This document shows, piece after piece, positions 8,965 to 16,184 of a DNA stretch of 36,805 nucleotides. The translations under genes were made by a program, and so were the position numbers. Below the pieces are notes generated by a model. That model was given only the letters and a program-made list of their open reading frames with translations. It did not search any database and was not told the origin of the DNA. Source of the stretch: Oscillospiraceae bacterium (GTDB lineage Bacteria > Bacillota > Clostridia > Oscillospirales > Oscillospiraceae); contig CACXMX010000008.1 in assembly GCA_902768805.1 (NCBI GenBank), forward strand, positions 1 to 36,805. The letters run 5' to 3'. Position 1 is the stretch's first letter. Each line of letters opens with the position of its first letter.

Positions 8965-8984
8965 ACCGCCGGCTTTCGGGCGGT
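8965..8984 (+). terminator. Weak hairpin between mazG and hup
   Basis: ACCGCC pairs with GGCGGT across an 8-base loop, followed by TTTCC. It lies five bases after the mazG stop and may reduce read-through into hup. The stem is short. Confidence 0.35.
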
Positions 8985-9035
8985 TTCCTATAAAACAAAA
9001 AATACACAAGAAGTAAACAAATTAGGAGGATTCCC

Positions 9036-9314
9036 ATGAACAAAGCAGAACTCATTTCGGAAGTTGCCGCCAAGGCCGGCCTCTCCAAGAAGGACAGCGA
9101 GAAGGCTGTCAACGCCGCTCTGGATACCATCACCGCGACTCTTACCGCGGGCGAGAAGGTTCAGCTGGTCGGCTTCGGCGTTTTTGATATCAAAGAGCGC
9201 GGCACCCGCATGGGCCGCAATCCCAAGACCAAGGAAGAGATCGAGATCCCCGCGTCCCGCGTGCCTCAGTTCAAGGCCGGCAAGGCCCTGAAGGAAGCCG
9301 TCGACAAGAAGTAA
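9036..9314 (+). CDS. hup: HU-family DNA-binding protein
   Basis: A 92-residue histone-like protein that bends and compacts DNA as a dimer. It starts [20 protein letters not shown] and carries the HU arm motif [20 protein letters not shown] with the intercalating proline inside NPKT, then the C-terminal helix [11 protein letters not shown]. Length and motifs match HU exactly, with no extension. TTAGGAGG lies seven bases before the ATG, the strongest type of ribosome binding site, consistent with high expression. The 75-base upstream gap is A-rich with a TATAAA, so hup may also have its own promoter, but no clear -35 box is seen. Confidence 0.97.
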   Translation: MNKAELISEVAAKAGLSKKDSEKAVNAALDTITATLTAGEKVQLVGFGVFDIKERGTRMGRNPKTKEEIEIPASRVPQFKAGKALKEAVDKK

Positions 9315-9334
9315 GGATCATCGGCTTATCGATA

Positions 9335-9365
9335 AGGGGCTGTTCGCCGCACGCGGACAGCCCCT
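9335..9365 (+). terminator. Hairpin between hup and lspA
   Basis: AGGGGCTGT pairs with ACAGCCCCT (9 bp) around a partly paired inner loop, 20 bases after the hup stop. No U tract follows (GCGTTATCT), so it could be an attenuator or an mRNA-stabilising stem that separates abundant hup mRNA from lspA. Confidence 0.45.
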
Positions 9366-9387
9366 GCGTTATCTGAAGGAAATCGAC

Positions 9388-9885
9388 ATGGACAGTAAAC
9401 CGAAAAAAAGCCCCGCCGGGCTCTACGTTCTCGCCGCGGCCGCGGTGATCGCGCTCGACCGGCTGACCAAGGTGTGGGTCCGGGCCCATATCCCGCTCGA
9501 TCCCTCCGCGTCGGAGGAGATCCCCCTGATCCCCGGTGTGGTCCATCTGAGCCACATCCGCAACGAGGGCGTAGCCTTCGGCATGCTTCAGGGAGGCCGA
9601 TGGGCTTTCGTGGCGCTGCTGGGCGTGTTCTGCGCGCTGGTGCTTTGGGCGTTATGTACCGGAAAGCTGACCGCCTCCTGGGAGCGGTGGCTGGCGGTGC
9701 TGGCCATGGGAGGAGCGCTTTCCAACGGCATAGACCGCGCCGTTTACGGCTATGTGACGGACATGCTGGAGCTGGAGTTCATGCGCTTTGCCGTGTTCAA
9801 TGTGGCCGACTGCTTCATCTGCGTATGCGCCGTACTCTATATGGCGCTGACCCTGTTCAGAAAAAGCCCGGAAGAAAAAGAATGA
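9388..9885 (+). CDS. lspA: Lipoprotein signal peptidase (signal peptidase II)
   Basis: A 165-residue membrane aspartyl protease that cleaves prolipoproteins before the lipidated cysteine. Four hydrophobic segments are visible. Conserved landmarks are D24 in ALDRLTK, RNEGVAFG (residues 58-65), the first catalytic aspartate D116 in SNGIDR, and the second, D141, in FNVADCFI. The spacing of the two aspartates is normal. The usual GN-x-IDR box reads SNGIDR. The ATG at 9388 has AAGGAAAT upstream. A strong terminator follows directly, so this gene ends the rightward run. One lipobox-bearing protein in the window is at 23292. Confidence 0.95.
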   Translation: MDSKPKKSPAGLYVLAAAAVIALDRLTKVWVRAHIPLDPSASEEIPLIPGVVHLSHIRNEGVAFGMLQGGRWAFVALLGVFCALVLWALCTGKLTASWERWLAVLAMGGALSNGIDRAVYGYVTDMLELEFMRFAVFNVADCFICVCAVLYMALTLFRKSPEEKE

Positions 9886-9921
9886 CCGGATCACGCTTTA
9901 CGCGCGATCCGGTCTTTCTTT
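9884..9921. terminator. Intrinsic terminator, bidirectional, between lspA and the hydrolase gene
   Basis: GACCGGATC and GATCCGGTC form a 9-bp stem starting at the lspA stop codon and followed by TTTCTTTTT. The opposite strand also ends in a T-rich tract, so the site can serve both converging transcripts. Confidence 0.8.
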
Positions 9922-9935
9922 TTCGGCGGCTTCCG

Positions 9936-10838
9936 TCAGGAGGCCTTTCTGACGATCCAGCTTCTGACGCCGTCCGCCTTGAGAAGAGAGGGATCTCCGA
10001 CAAAGATCTCGTCCGTCTCCCCGGAAAGCCAGCCGAGGACGTCGAAACGCTTGTCCTGCCAGATCTGCTCGCCGATCTCGTGCCTGTAGGGCTTGACCTG
10101 GTAAAGCGCGACACGGTCGTATCTGAGCTGGATCTTGTAGGGAAGATAATTGTTGTCGGTATAATAGCCGATAAGGATAACGACATCCGAATTGAGCTCG
10201 CCGGCCTTCTTGTCCAGCTTCTGATTGTAATTGGCGATCAGACACACGCGCTCAAACATGGCCGGCGCTTTGCTTACAAGATTCGCCGCCCGGTCGGAGC
10301 CGAGGGAGTAGCCCACGATGCTCAGGTGCTTCGCCTCCGGACAGGCGTACTCGATCAGCTCGCGCATTTCCTTCGGCGAGGGACCGCTGCCGCCCGTAAG
10401 AGGGCACAGGACGTTGCATTTGGGCTTGAGCTTTCCCTTTCGCAGGAGTTCGCCCAGGCTTTTGTCGGAGGTGGGCTTGTGACCCCCGCCCGTGAACCAC
10501 ACGACCAGCCGGTCGCTGCCCGGATATCGGTAGATCCAGGCGTCGTTGAAATGTGTTTTTTGGTAATTGAGATGCTCGAACGTGGGTTTGGGCTCCGCCG
10601 TCGGCTCCGGGGTGGGCTGAAGCTCCTTCGGCGACTCCGTCTCGGCCGGGGGCTCCTCCGTCTCCGTCTCGGGCGAGGGCGTAGGCGCAGGCTCCGCCGC
10701 GGGCGGATTTTCCTTTTCCGATTCCGGTTCGCTGTCGCGCAGCGCGAAGGCACTGAAGCAGAAGAGGGACAGGAGCACCGCGAGCAGAGAAAAGACCCGG
10801 ACCGCGAGCGCGCGTCCGTTCGGTTTGCGTGTGTTCAT
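9936..10838 (-). CDS. Secreted or membrane-anchored alpha/beta-hydrolase-like protein
   Basis: About 300 residues. Basic N-terminus (MNTRKPNGR), a hydrophobic segment VRVFSLLAVLLSLFCFSAFA acting as signal peptide or anchor, then a Pro/Glu/Thr-rich linker of about 60 residues (PTPSPETETEEPPAET), then a compact domain with LVVWFTGGG and the nucleophile elbow GYSLGS, typical of serine alpha/beta hydrolases. An Asp and a C-terminal His suitable for a triad are present but cannot be assigned safely. Substrate unknown; esterase or acyl hydrolase activity at the cell surface is a guess. The ATG at 10838 is preferred; a GTG twelve bases upstream is also possible because AGGAAAGG abuts it. It follows yigZ by 25 bases and probably ends the same operon. 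Confidence 0.7.
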   Translation of the reverse strand: MNTRKPNGRALAVRVFSLLAVLLSLFCFSAFALRDSEPESEKENPPAAEPAPTPSPETETEEPPAETESPKELQPTPEPTAEPKPTFEHLNYQKTHFNDAWIYRYPGSDRLVVWFTGGGHKPTSDKSLGELLRKGKLKPKCNVLCPLTGGSGPSPKEMRELIEYACPEAKHLSIVGYSLGSDRAANLVSKAPAMFERVCLIANYNQKLDKKAGELNSDVVILIGYYTDNNYLPYKIQLRYDRVALYQVKPYRHEIGEQIWQDKRFDVLGWLSGETDEIFVGDPSLLKADGVRSWIVRKAS

Positions 10839-10863
10839 TTCGTTGTGCACCCTTTCCTGTGTT

Positions 10864-11490
10864 TTATACGGACTCGGGCCGGTATACGCTGTTTCCGTAG
10901 ACAGGCTCGACATCGCCGGAGGTGAATTCGCGGATCGCGTCACAGATGGCTTCGCACTGGGGCTGCGGCGCCGTGAAGCGGACCTCCACAGCCTCGCCGA
11001 AGGAACTCTCCTCCACCCGCGCGCCGCGATCGGTCAGCAACCGGCACAGCCGCTCATAGCGGGCGTAGGAGCAGCGAAAAGCGCCTTCCCGCCAAAGGGT
11101 CATGCGCGCGGTACCCGCGGCGTTCAGCGCGGCGCGGGCGGCGGAGGAATAGGCGCGTACCAGTCCTCCCGAGCCCAGGAGCGTCCCGCCGAAATACCGC
11201 GCCGTGACGCAGATCACGTCTGTGAGCCCCGCGCCCTGCAGTACGTTCAGCGTGGGCTGCCCGGAAGTTCCGCCGGGTTCTCCGTCGTCGGACCAGCGCA
11301 GGATGTTCCCCTCCCGCAGGAGGTAAGCGTACACGTGGTGGGTCGCGTCGGGGTATTTTGCCCGGACAGCCTCGAGGAAGGCCTTCGCCTCCGTCTCGCT
11401 CGAGACCGGGCGGACGTGGGCGAGAAAGCGGCTCCGCTTGTCTTCGATCTCCGCCTCGCCGTATCCGGCGGCGGTGAGGTAGCCGCTCAC
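10864..11490 (-). CDS. yigZ: YigZ/IMPACT family protein
   Basis: A 208-residue protein of the UPF0029/IMPACT family, with an N-terminal IMPACT domain and a C-terminal ferredoxin-like domain. The family hallmark DDGEPGGTSGQP is followed by VTARYFGGTLLGSGGLVRAY. Bacterial members are uncharacterised and have been linked to RNA or translation-related binding; eukaryotic IMPACT modulates Gcn1/Gcn2. The start is GTG at 11490, overlapping the hflX stop as GTGA, so it is coupled to hflX, a ribosome-associated GTPase. That pairing fits a translation-related role, but this is inference. Confidence 0.92.
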   Translation of the reverse strand: MSGYLTAAGYGEAEIEDKRSRFLAHVRPVSSETEAKAFLEAVRAKYPDATHHVYAYLLREGNILRWSDDGEPGGTSGQPTLNVLQGAGLTDVICVTARYFGGTLLGSGGLVRAYSSAARAALNAAGTARMTLWREGAFRCSYARYERLCRLLTDRGARVEESSFGEAVEVRFTAPQPQCEAICDAIREFTSGDVEPVYGNSVYRPESV

Positions 11491-12530
11491 GTCATCAGCT
11501 CCTTTGTGATCCTCTCAAGCAGGTCGTCCGTACCCTCGCCGGTTTTCGCCGATATGCACACACCGCCCCGGTCCCGGGGCAGCTCCGTGAGCGGAGGGAG
11601 GGCGTCGCATTTGTTGTATACGCGCAGCACCGGCGTGCGCTCGGCTCCGAGAGAGCGGATCAGCGCGTCGGTCACACCGGCCTGTTCGGCCCAGTCCGGA
11701 GCGGAGACGTCGATCACATGCAGCAGAAGATCCGCGTATTTCAGCTCCTCCAGGGTGGCCTTGAAGGCCTCGATCAGATGGGTGGGGAGCTTGCGGATGA
11801 AGCCGACCGTGTCGCTCAGAAGGACCTCCCGGCCGAGCTCGGGGAGCCACAGACGGCGGGTGGTGGTGTCCAGCGTGTCGAACAACCGGTCATTGGCGGG
11901 AATGTCCGAGCGGGTGAGGCGGTTGAGCACCGTGGACTTTCCGGCGTTGGTATAACCCACCAGAGCGACCATGGGCATCGCGTTTTTCTCGCGGAGGCGG
12001 CGCTGTGTGGAGCGCACGCGGCGCACCTGCTCCAGGTCCCGGGTGAGCTTCTGTATTTTGCGGCGGATGTGGCGGCGGTCCGTCTCCAGTTGCGTCTCAC
12101 CGGGACCGCGGGTACCGATGGGGGCGCTGGTGCCGGCCTGGCGCTTCAGGTGGGTCCACATGCCGGTGAGGCGGGGCAGAAGATACTCATACTGAGCCAG
12201 TTCCACCTGCAGCCGGCCCTCGCGGGTGCGGGCGCGCTGCGCGAAAATATCCAGGATCAGCCCGCTCCTGTCCAGAACGCGGATCCCCAGCTCCTCCTCC
12301 ATGGCGCGGGCCTGGGAGGGGGAGAGCTCGTTGTCGATGACGGCCAGGTCGCACTCCTGCGCCTCTGCGATCTCGCGGATCTCCCGGAGCTTGCCGGCGC
12401 CGAGAAAGCACCGCGGATCGGGAGCCTGCCGGGACTGGAGCACCATGGCGACTGTGTCCGCGCCGGCGGTGTCCGCCAGAGCGGCCAGCTCCTCCATGGA
12501 AAGCTCCGTGGAGCGCTCGTCGGGATCCAT
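11487..12530 (-). CDS. hflX: Ribosome-associated GTPase HflX (start probably further upstream)
   Basis: HflX splits stalled or stressed 70S/100S ribosomes. The N-terminal nucleotide-binding domain (DLAVIDNELSPSQ, ILDIFAQRARTREG) leads to the conserved GTRGPGETQLETDRR and coiled coil, then the G domain with G1 GYTNAGKST, G3 DTVGF, G4 NKCD and G5 SAKTG. The first ATG gives 347 residues, but the conserved reading continues upstream: KRERAVLAGLSAAG precedes this ATG in frame and matches the first strand of the family (ERAVLVG). No ATG, GTG or TTG occurs there. The only candidates are ATA at 12590, placed eight bases after a good GGAGG, and ATT at 12581. The coordinates given are the conservative ones. 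yigZ overlaps its stop. Confidence 0.93.
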   Translation of the reverse strand: MDPDERSTELSMEELAALADTAGADTVAMVLQSRQAPDPRCFLGAGKLREIREIAEAQECDLAVIDNELSPSQARAMEEELGIRVLDRSGLILDIFAQRARTREGRLQVELAQYEYLLPRLTGMWTHLKRQAGTSAPIGTRGPGETQLETDRRHIRRKIQKLTRDLEQVRRVRSTQRRLREKNAMPMVALVGYTNAGKSTVLNRLTRSDIPANDRLFDTLDTTTRRLWLPELGREVLLSDTVGFIRKLPTHLIEAFKATLEELKYADLLLHVIDVSAPDWAEQAGVTDALIRSLGAERTPVLRVYNKCDALPPLTELPRDRGGVCISAKTGEGTDDLLERITKELMT

Positions 12531-12604
12531 GCCCGCGGCGCTCAGTCCGGCCAGAACGGCCCGCTCTCTTTTGATAGAAATATCCTGTATGGGTCTGTCC
12601 TCCG

Positions 12605-13879
12605 TTACGATCCGGCGGCCGCCTCGCGGCGCACCAGGATCCGTTCCACGCGGAGCCCGTCCTCATCCATGGCAAGGACCTTTACGGTCAGCCCGTCGGC
12701 GACGAAGGTGTCGCCGGGGCGGGGAAAAGCTCCGAATTTTTCTATGGTCCATCCTCCGGCGGTGGCGCTGTCGGTGGTCAGCGAGTCCTCCGGTACTCCG
12801 GCGAGCTCGGCAAAGTCGGCGATGGGCAGGTCGCCGTCCACCTCCCAAGCTCCGTCGGGAAGAGTGACGATCTCGTCCTCCACCTCGTCGGTCTCGTCCC
12901 AGATGTCGCCCACGATCTGCTCAAGGACATCCTCGAGCGTAACCACACCCAGCATGCCGCCGTATTCGTCGGTGACTATGGCCAGATGCTGCTGGCTGCG
13001 GCGGAAGCGGCTGAGAGCGTCGGGGAGCTTGGTGGTTTTGTATAGATACAGCGGCTCCATCAGGTAATCCCGGATGTCCGCGCCGGGATCGTCCAGCAGG
13101 GCGCGGAAAAAGCGGTTCAGATAGAGCACGCCCACGATATCGTCGATGCCGTCGTCGTATACCGGCACGCGTGAGAAGGGAGGCTCCGGCCGGTTGAGCA
13201 GCAGCTCGCGCCAGTCGTCGTGTACGCTCAGGGCGTCCACGTCCACGCGGGCGGTCATCACGTCCATCACGCTGCCCTGTGAGAAATCGAGCGCCGAGAG
13301 CAGCAGCTCGCTGCGGTCGGAGTCGATCACGCCCTCGTCCTCAACGGTCTCGATGATGGATTGGAGCTCCGCCGCGGCTTCCGCCTCGGGGTCGGCCGCC
13401 TGCTCGCCGGGGAACGGCGCCGTGATCAGACGCACCAGATGCCGCAGCAGAAAAATCAGCGGCGAGAGCAGCAGTCCCAGCGCCTGCAGGAAGCCGCTCA
13501 GGCCGGTGGCCAGGCGGTTGGCGTTTTTCTTGGCGATGATCTTCGGAGCGCTCTCGCAGAAAAGAAGCACGACAAGCGTAACGCACACGGTGACGATCAG
13601 GGAGGACAGCGCGTTGTAGCGCACTCCCAGCAGGCTCATGGCCAGCGCCGTTACCAGCGAGTCCGCGCCGATATTGCACAGGTTGTTGCCGATCAGGATG
13701 GTGGAGAGAGTGTCCTCGTACCGGTCCAGCAGATCCACGGCCCACGCGGCGGCGCGGCTGCCTTCTTCGGCGGCGGCCGCAAGACGCATGCGGTTGGCCG
13801 ACGACAGAGCCATCTCGGAGGCGGAAAACAGAGCCGAGCCTATCAGAAGCGCGATCACGAACACGATCTGTACGGTCAT
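12605..13879 (-). CDS. CNNM/CBS-domain transporter or HlyC/CorC-like protein, copy 2
   Basis: A 424-residue protein with an N-terminal DUF21/CNNM transmembrane domain (MTVQIVFVIALLIGSALFSASEMAL), a tandem CBS pair (DVMTARVDVDAL through VTLEDVLEQIVGDI) and a C-terminal CorC_HlyC domain. The family includes magnesium and cobalt exporters such as MpfA and CorB; haemolysin naming is historical. The ATG at 13879 overlaps the stop of the upstream paralogue as ATGA and has GGAAGGGGG upstream. It ends 75 bases before the first ATG of hflX, with the hflX GGAGG directly after its stop. The paralogue next door suggests a heteromeric pair or recent duplication followed by divergence. Confidence 0.88.
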   Translation of the reverse strand: MTVQIVFVIALLIGSALFSASEMALSSANRMRLAAAAEEGSRAAAWAVDLLDRYEDTLSTILIGNNLCNIGADSLVTALAMSLLGVRYNALSSLIVTVCVTLVVLLFCESAPKIIAKKNANRLATGLSGFLQALGLLLSPLIFLLRHLVRLITAPFPGEQAADPEAEAAAELQSIIETVEDEGVIDSDRSELLLSALDFSQGSVMDVMTARVDVDALSVHDDWRELLLNRPEPPFSRVPVYDDGIDDIVGVLYLNRFFRALLDDPGADIRDYLMEPLYLYKTTKLPDALSRFRRSQQHLAIVTDEYGGMLGVVTLEDVLEQIVGDIWDETDEVEDEIVTLPDGAWEVDGDLPIADFAELAGVPEDSLTTDSATAGGWTIEKFGAFPRPGDTFVADGLTVKVLAMDEDGLRVERILVRREAAAGS

Positions 13880-15159
13880 GAATCCGCACCCCCTTCCGTC
13901 GGCGCTGGGACGATCTTCTCCACGCGCACAGTGCGGATACGCCGCCCGAGCAGGCCCGTAACGGTAACGCGAAGGCCGTTCCACTCAAAGCTGTCGCCCT
14001 CCGCGGGGATCAGGTCGAAGTGCTCGTACACCCACTCGCTCAGAGGCTTGTGCTCCCATTCGGTATCCTCGGGATCGGTGACGTCCAGCGTATCGAGCAG
14101 CTCCTCGACCTCCGTGTCGGCGCTGACCTCCCAGCAGCCGGGGCTCAGAGAGCGGATCTCCTCCTCGGCCACATCCTCCTCGTCGTAGATCTCGCCCACC
14201 AGCTCCTCGAGGATGTCCTCCACGGTGACGATACCGGCGGTGCCGCCGTAATTGTCCGTGACCACGGCCAGGTTGAGCTTGCGGCGGCTGAGCTCCTCAA
14301 GGAGCTCGTCCACCGAGGCGGAAAGATGCACGAAGCAGGGCTCGTCCAGCAGAGGACGGAGCTCGGGATGAACGCCGCTTTTGAGATAAGAGCGGATGTA
14401 TCTGCGGATCTGAAGGATGCCGATGATGTTGTCGATGCTGCCCTCAAAAACGGGCAGACGGCTGTGACGGGAGGAACGGACAGCGTCGAAGATCACCTCG
14501 GGGGGATCGTCCACGTCCAAAGCGGTCAGGTCCACCCGCGGCGTGAGCACCTGCTCGGCCGTCACCTCGCCGAATTCCAGCGCGGACTGCACCAGCTCAC
14601 CGCGCTCGGTGTCCAGCTCGCCCTCGTCGGTCATGTTCTCTATGATGTCGTGGAGCTCGTCCGCGGTGACGCTCACCTCACCCTCAGAGGGGAAGAGACG
14701 GGCAAAGAGGCGGCTGGCCGACTCCAGCAGAGAGGCCAGCGGCGCGAACAGGCGCATAAAAAAGCACAGTGACCGCGCCGTCGCCATGGAAGCGCGTTCG
14801 CTGTAACGTTTGCCGAAGTTTTTGGGCAGCATCTCCCCGGCAAAGAATACGGCCAGCGTGCACGCGGCGGTGCCCAGAGCCACGTAGCGGCTGCCCCAGG
14901 TGCGCGTGACCATCACCGTGGTCAGAGTGGCCGCGGTGATGTGTACGATATTCGTGCCGATCAGGATCGTGGAGATCGCCTTATTGAAATTGTCCTGAAG
15001 GAAAAGCGCCCTCTCCGCCTTCGCTTCTCCCCGGTCCAGCCGCATGCGCAGACGTATGCGGCTCACATTGGTCATTGCCGATTCGGCCAGGGCGAAATAA
15101 GCCGCCGCGGCCAGAAGGATCAAAAGCAGGAACCAAGACAGCCAACTGTCGCCGTCCAT
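13876..15159 (-). CDS. CNNM/CBS-domain transporter or HlyC/CorC-like protein, copy 1
   Basis: A 427-residue paralogue of the next gene with the same architecture: four hydrophobic segments in the CNNM domain (LSWFLLLILLAAAAYFALAESAM), a CBS pair (VLTPRVDLTALDV to VTVEDILEELVGEIYDEED) and a CorC_HlyC domain. The CNNM motif GEMLPKNFGK replaces CESAPKIIAKK of copy 2, so the two differ in the presumed ion-binding region. It is the first gene of the leftward operon; an AT-rich TATAAT-containing stretch (15190-15215) upstream probably carries its promoter. The ribosome binding site is weak (GGAG thirteen bases upstream). Confidence 0.88.
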   Translation of the reverse strand: MDGDSWLSWFLLLILLAAAAYFALAESAMTNVSRIRLRMRLDRGEAKAERALFLQDNFNKAISTILIGTNIVHITAATLTTVMVTRTWGSRYVALGTAACTLAVFFAGEMLPKNFGKRYSERASMATARSLCFFMRLFAPLASLLESASRLFARLFPSEGEVSVTADELHDIIENMTDEGELDTERGELVQSALEFGEVTAEQVLTPRVDLTALDVDDPPEVIFDAVRSSRHSRLPVFEGSIDNIIGILQIRRYIRSYLKSGVHPELRPLLDEPCFVHLSASVDELLEELSRRKLNLAVVTDNYGGTAGIVTVEDILEELVGEIYDEEDVAEEEIRSLSPGCWEVSADTEVEELLDTLDVTDPEDTEWEHKPLSEWVYEHFDLIPAEGDSFEWNGLRVTVTGLLGRRIRTVRVEKIVPAPTEGGADS

Positions 15160-15286
15160 GAAAGGTCATCAACTCCGAAAAAGTATTCTTTACTATTATT
15201 ATAATATATTTCAGATAAGATATCACAGTACGCGCCGTTCCGTCAAGTGCACGGCCCGCGAAGGGCGTTCCCGAGGAGAAAGAAGC

Positions 15287-15315
15287 TTGACAAACGGTGT
15301 AAAAGGATTATTGTA
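15287..15315 (+). promoter_or_regulatory. Predicted promoter of the thrH-type gene
   Basis: A consensus TTGACA (15287-15292), a 17-base spacer and a poor -10 TTGTAT (15310-15315) precede the gene by about 55 bases. Confidence 0.45.
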
Positions 15316-15369
15316 TGGTGTATTATCGCGCGTCCGCCCGCGGGCGGATCGGGGAAGGAGAGAGCGGCT

Positions 15370-15972
15370 GTGTTTATCGTCTGCCTGGATCTGGAGGGTG
15401 TTCTGACTCCGGAGATATGGATCGAGTTTTCCAAAAAGAGCGGCATTCCCGAGCTGAGTCGCACCACCAGGGACGAGCCGGATTACGACAAGCTGATGCG
15501 CTGGAGGCTCGATATCCTGAAGGAGCACGGACTCGGCCTGAAGGAGATCCGGGAGGTCATCTCCGGGATCGACCCGCTGCCCGGGGCCAAAGAGTTCCTC
15601 GACGAACTGCGGTCGTTCACCCAGGCCGTGATCCTCAGCGACACCTTCACTCAGTTCGCCGCGCCGCTGATGAAAAAGCTGGGGTGGCCGACCATCCTGT
15701 GCAACGAGCTGATCGTGGCCCCGGACGGGACCATCACGGATTATCATATGCGCTGCGAAAACACCAAGCTCAGTTCGGTGAAGGCGTTCCGTTCCATCGG
15801 CTACGACACGATCGCCGCCGGCGACAGCTACAACGATCTGGACATGATCCGCGCCGGCCGAGGAGGAGCGCTCTTTCGCTCCACGGACGCCATACGCGCG
15901 GCCAACCCGGACATCCCCGCCTGCGAGGAGTACGACGAGCTGCTGCGGCTGATCAGAGGGTTTATGAGATAA
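15370..15972 (+). CDS. thrH: ThrH-type phosphoserine phosphatase/homoserine phosphotransferase
   Basis: A 200-residue HAD-superfamily enzyme. It begins MFIVCLDLEGVLTPEIW, with the nucleophile D7 and E9 where most HAD phosphatases have Asp; this DxE variant and the following TTRDEPDYDKLMRWR closely match ThrH of Pseudomonas, which dephosphorylates phosphoserine and can pass the phosphate to homoserine. Motif II is VILSDTF, and motif IV AAGDSYNDLDM. Length fits ThrH (about 200). The start is GTG at 15370, with AAGGAG nine bases upstream. The gene stands alone between its promoter and a strong terminator. Family assignment is firm; the phosphotransferase activity in this organism is inferred. 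Confidence 0.85.
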   Translation: MFIVCLDLEGVLTPEIWIEFSKKSGIPELSRTTRDEPDYDKLMRWRLDILKEHGLGLKEIREVISGIDPLPGAKEFLDELRSFTQAVILSDTFTQFAAPLMKKLGWPTILCNELIVAPDGTITDYHMRCENTKLSSVKAFRSIGYDTIAAGDSYNDLDMIRAGRGGALFRSTDAIRAANPDIPACEEYDELLRLIRGFMR

Positions 15973-16013
15973 AACGAACGGGAACCGATAAAGCGGTTCC
16001 CGTTCGTTTTATC
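15968..16013. terminator. 20-bp perfect hairpin overlapping the thrH stop codon
   Basis: Bases 15968-15987 pair without mismatch with 15994-16013 around a 6-base loop. The stem begins inside the last sense codon and includes the stop codon, and its 3' arm ends CGTTTTATC. It is likely a bidirectional intrinsic terminator. Confidence 0.75.
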
Positions 16014-16022
16014 CAAATGAAC

Positions 16023-16051
16023 AGAGAATAGAGAATAATGAATAGAGAATA
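16023..16051. repeat. A-rich AGAGAATA repeats
   Basis: AGAGAATA occurs at 16023, 16030 and 16044, i.e. in a seven-base rhythm, inside an A-rich stretch unlike the surrounding G+C-rich DNA. No gene is seen between the two terminators. Confidence 0.5.
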
Positions 16052-16141
16052 ATTGAGATTCCGCTTCGAGGAGGTTTAAATACGTCCTCAGGACACTGTA
16101 ATTATTATTTCTTAGGCATTCAGTATTCATACTTCCCTGAA

Positions 16142-16176
16142 GCGGGCATTCTCCGGCTTTTGCGGAGAATGCCCGC
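16142..16176 (-). terminator. Terminator-like hairpin after the putP-type gene
   Basis: GCGGGCATTCTCCG pairs perfectly with CGGAGAATGCCCGC (14 bp, 7-base loop) nine bases beyond the symporter stop. No long U tract follows on the minus strand. Confidence 0.6.
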
Positions 16177-16184
16177 GCTTTATG

